Of a stretch of DNA of 6,909 nucleotides, positions 6,543 through 6,909 are shown one piece after another (positions within the stretch are counted from its first letter, which is position 1; every line of letters begins with the position of its first letter). The DNA is taken from positions 1 through 6,909 of the forward strand of contig DASYAN010000354.1 in the NCBI GenBank assembly GCA_036501345.1. The letters are read 5' to 3'. The position numbers and the translations under genes are program-made. The notes below the pieces were generated by a model, which worked only from the letters and a program-made list of their open reading frames with translations, searched no databases and was not told the origin of the DNA. This stretch comes from DASYAN01 sp036501345 (GTDB lineage Bacteria > Chloroflexota > Ktedonobacteria > Ktedonobacterales > Ktedonobacteraceae).

Positions 6543-6640
6543 ATCCTCTCTATCGAACAATTTCACAGGTCGGAAAGTTGTCTTTTCTCTGTCTGCTAGA
6601 TGTCCCGTTTATCCCTAGCAAAAAGCCCTCTCATTAGGTA

Positions 6641-6740
6641 TTCTTACTATAGTAGATAAACCAGAGAGATCATCATACTCAACGGAGGGTTTCTTACTAT
6701 AGTAGATAAACTAGAGAGATCATTATACTCAATGGAGGAT
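6641..6740 (+). repeat. Two 50-bp tandem direct repeats
   Basis: Copies at 6641-6690 and 6691-6740 are contiguous and differ at four positions, all transitions. Each begins TTCTTACTATAGTAGATAAA, which includes the palindrome TACTATAGTA, and ends with a GGAGG-containing segment. They lie upstream of the small unknown gene and look like paired regulatory sites. No canonical -35/-10 pair was found inside them, although TATACT occurs in the second copy (6724-6729). Confidence 0.85.
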
Positions 6741-6748
6741 TTTTAGAA

Positions 6749-6763
6749 CTAATTAAAAATTAG
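6749..6763. promoter_or_regulatory. Short A+T-rich inverted repeat before the 10-codon ORF
   Basis: CTAATT and AATTAG flank AAA. The element sits between the 50-bp repeats and the Shine-Dalgarno of the 10-codon ORF. It is short and weak, and could arise by chance in this A+T-rich stretch. Confidence 0.25.
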
Positions 6764-6786
6764 ATAAAAGGAAAGGAGAGAATAAA

Positions 6787-6819
6787 ATGCTGAAAAGAGT
6801 CAACAAGAAAAGAGGATGA
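6787..6819 (+). CDS. 10-codon ORF, possible leader peptide
   Basis: ATG at 6787 opens ten codons, MLKRVNKKRG, ending in TGA at 6817-6819. A good Shine-Dalgarno (AAAGGAG, ending 8 nt before the ATG) precedes it. Five of ten residues are Lys or Arg. Its last codons contain the Shine-Dalgarno AGAGGA of the next gene, whose ATG is 4 nt beyond the stop, so translation of the two is probably coupled. It may be a leader peptide or only a fortuitous ORF. Confidence 0.4.
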   Translation: MLKRVNKKRG

Positions 6820-6823
6820 TAAA

Positions 6824-6909
6824 ATGCCTAAGAAAATAGAAAAAGATATAGAAGAGCTAAGCGTAAATATATTCGTGAATGAATATGGATCTCTAAGGGC
6901 TGTTTACAA
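6824..6909 (+). CDS. Unknown small gene, 5' part only (cut by window end)
   Basis: An ATG at 6824 with AGAGGA seven bases upstream opens 28 codons that stay open to the window end. The peptide starts MPKKIEKDIEELS and contains VNEYGSLRAVY at its visible end. I do not recognise the family. A YGSLRA-type segment often opens a helix-turn-helix in regulators, but too little is visible to claim this. The codons are clearly richer in A and T than those of the aminotransferase, which may mark a recently acquired gene. Confidence 0.6.
   Translation, partial: MPKKIEKDIEELSVNIFVNEYGSLRAVY

Noticed and set aside
6558..6570. Lac-operator-like string CAATTTCACAGG
   Set aside because: Too short and without the lac palindrome or any lac gene; likely chance.

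Overview
The window reads as bacterial chromosome, with moderate G+C over most of its length. Its content is one long kinase/receptor-like protein with a near-copy beside it, an F420-type flavin oxidoreductase, a class I/II aminotransferase, and the start of a small unknown gene. Families of Ser/Thr kinase-like receptors with Ser/Thr/Pro linkers, together with F420-dependent oxidoreductases, suggest a Chloroflexota lineage such as Ktedonobacteria. That placement is an inference from family content and was not tested by any search.

Left part (1-3672, minus strand): two paralogous kinase-like genes lie head to tail. The complete copy (1360-3474, 704 aa) has a kinase-fold domain, a linker of twelve exact 8-residue repeats, one membrane helix and an extracytoplasmic beta-rich domain. 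The second copy (from 1164 leftwards) runs out of the window after 388 codons, inside a different linker repeat of 42 residues. Each gene has a TTGACA-17-TATACT promoter and a leader of about 160 nt that are also duplicated. The -35 box of the left gene touches the stop codon of the right gene. Both proteins carry HGN or HSN where kinases carry HRD, DFR where they carry DFG, and no glycine-rich loop, so they look like pseudokinases or highly atypical kinases.

Middle part (3673-5306): an intergenic stretch with hairpins precedes, at its right, a minus-strand LLM-class F420-dependent oxidoreductase gene (3967-4830). A divergent control region follows. It holds a perfect 11-bp inverted repeat and a perfect 13-bp terminator-like hairpin that lies in the leader of the aminotransferase.

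Right part (5307-6909, plus strand): a PLP-dependent class I/II aminotransferase gene with all expected active-site residues is followed by a hairpin. Then come two 50-bp tandem repeats, an A+T-rich leader, a 10-codon ORF and the beginning of a small gene cut by the window end. A 19-nt core of the 50-bp repeats recurs with three mismatches at 3785-3803, outside any gene.

The genes do not form one obvious pathway. The kinase-like pair is a self-contained duplicated signalling unit; the oxidoreductase and aminotransferase are separate metabolic genes transcribed divergently.
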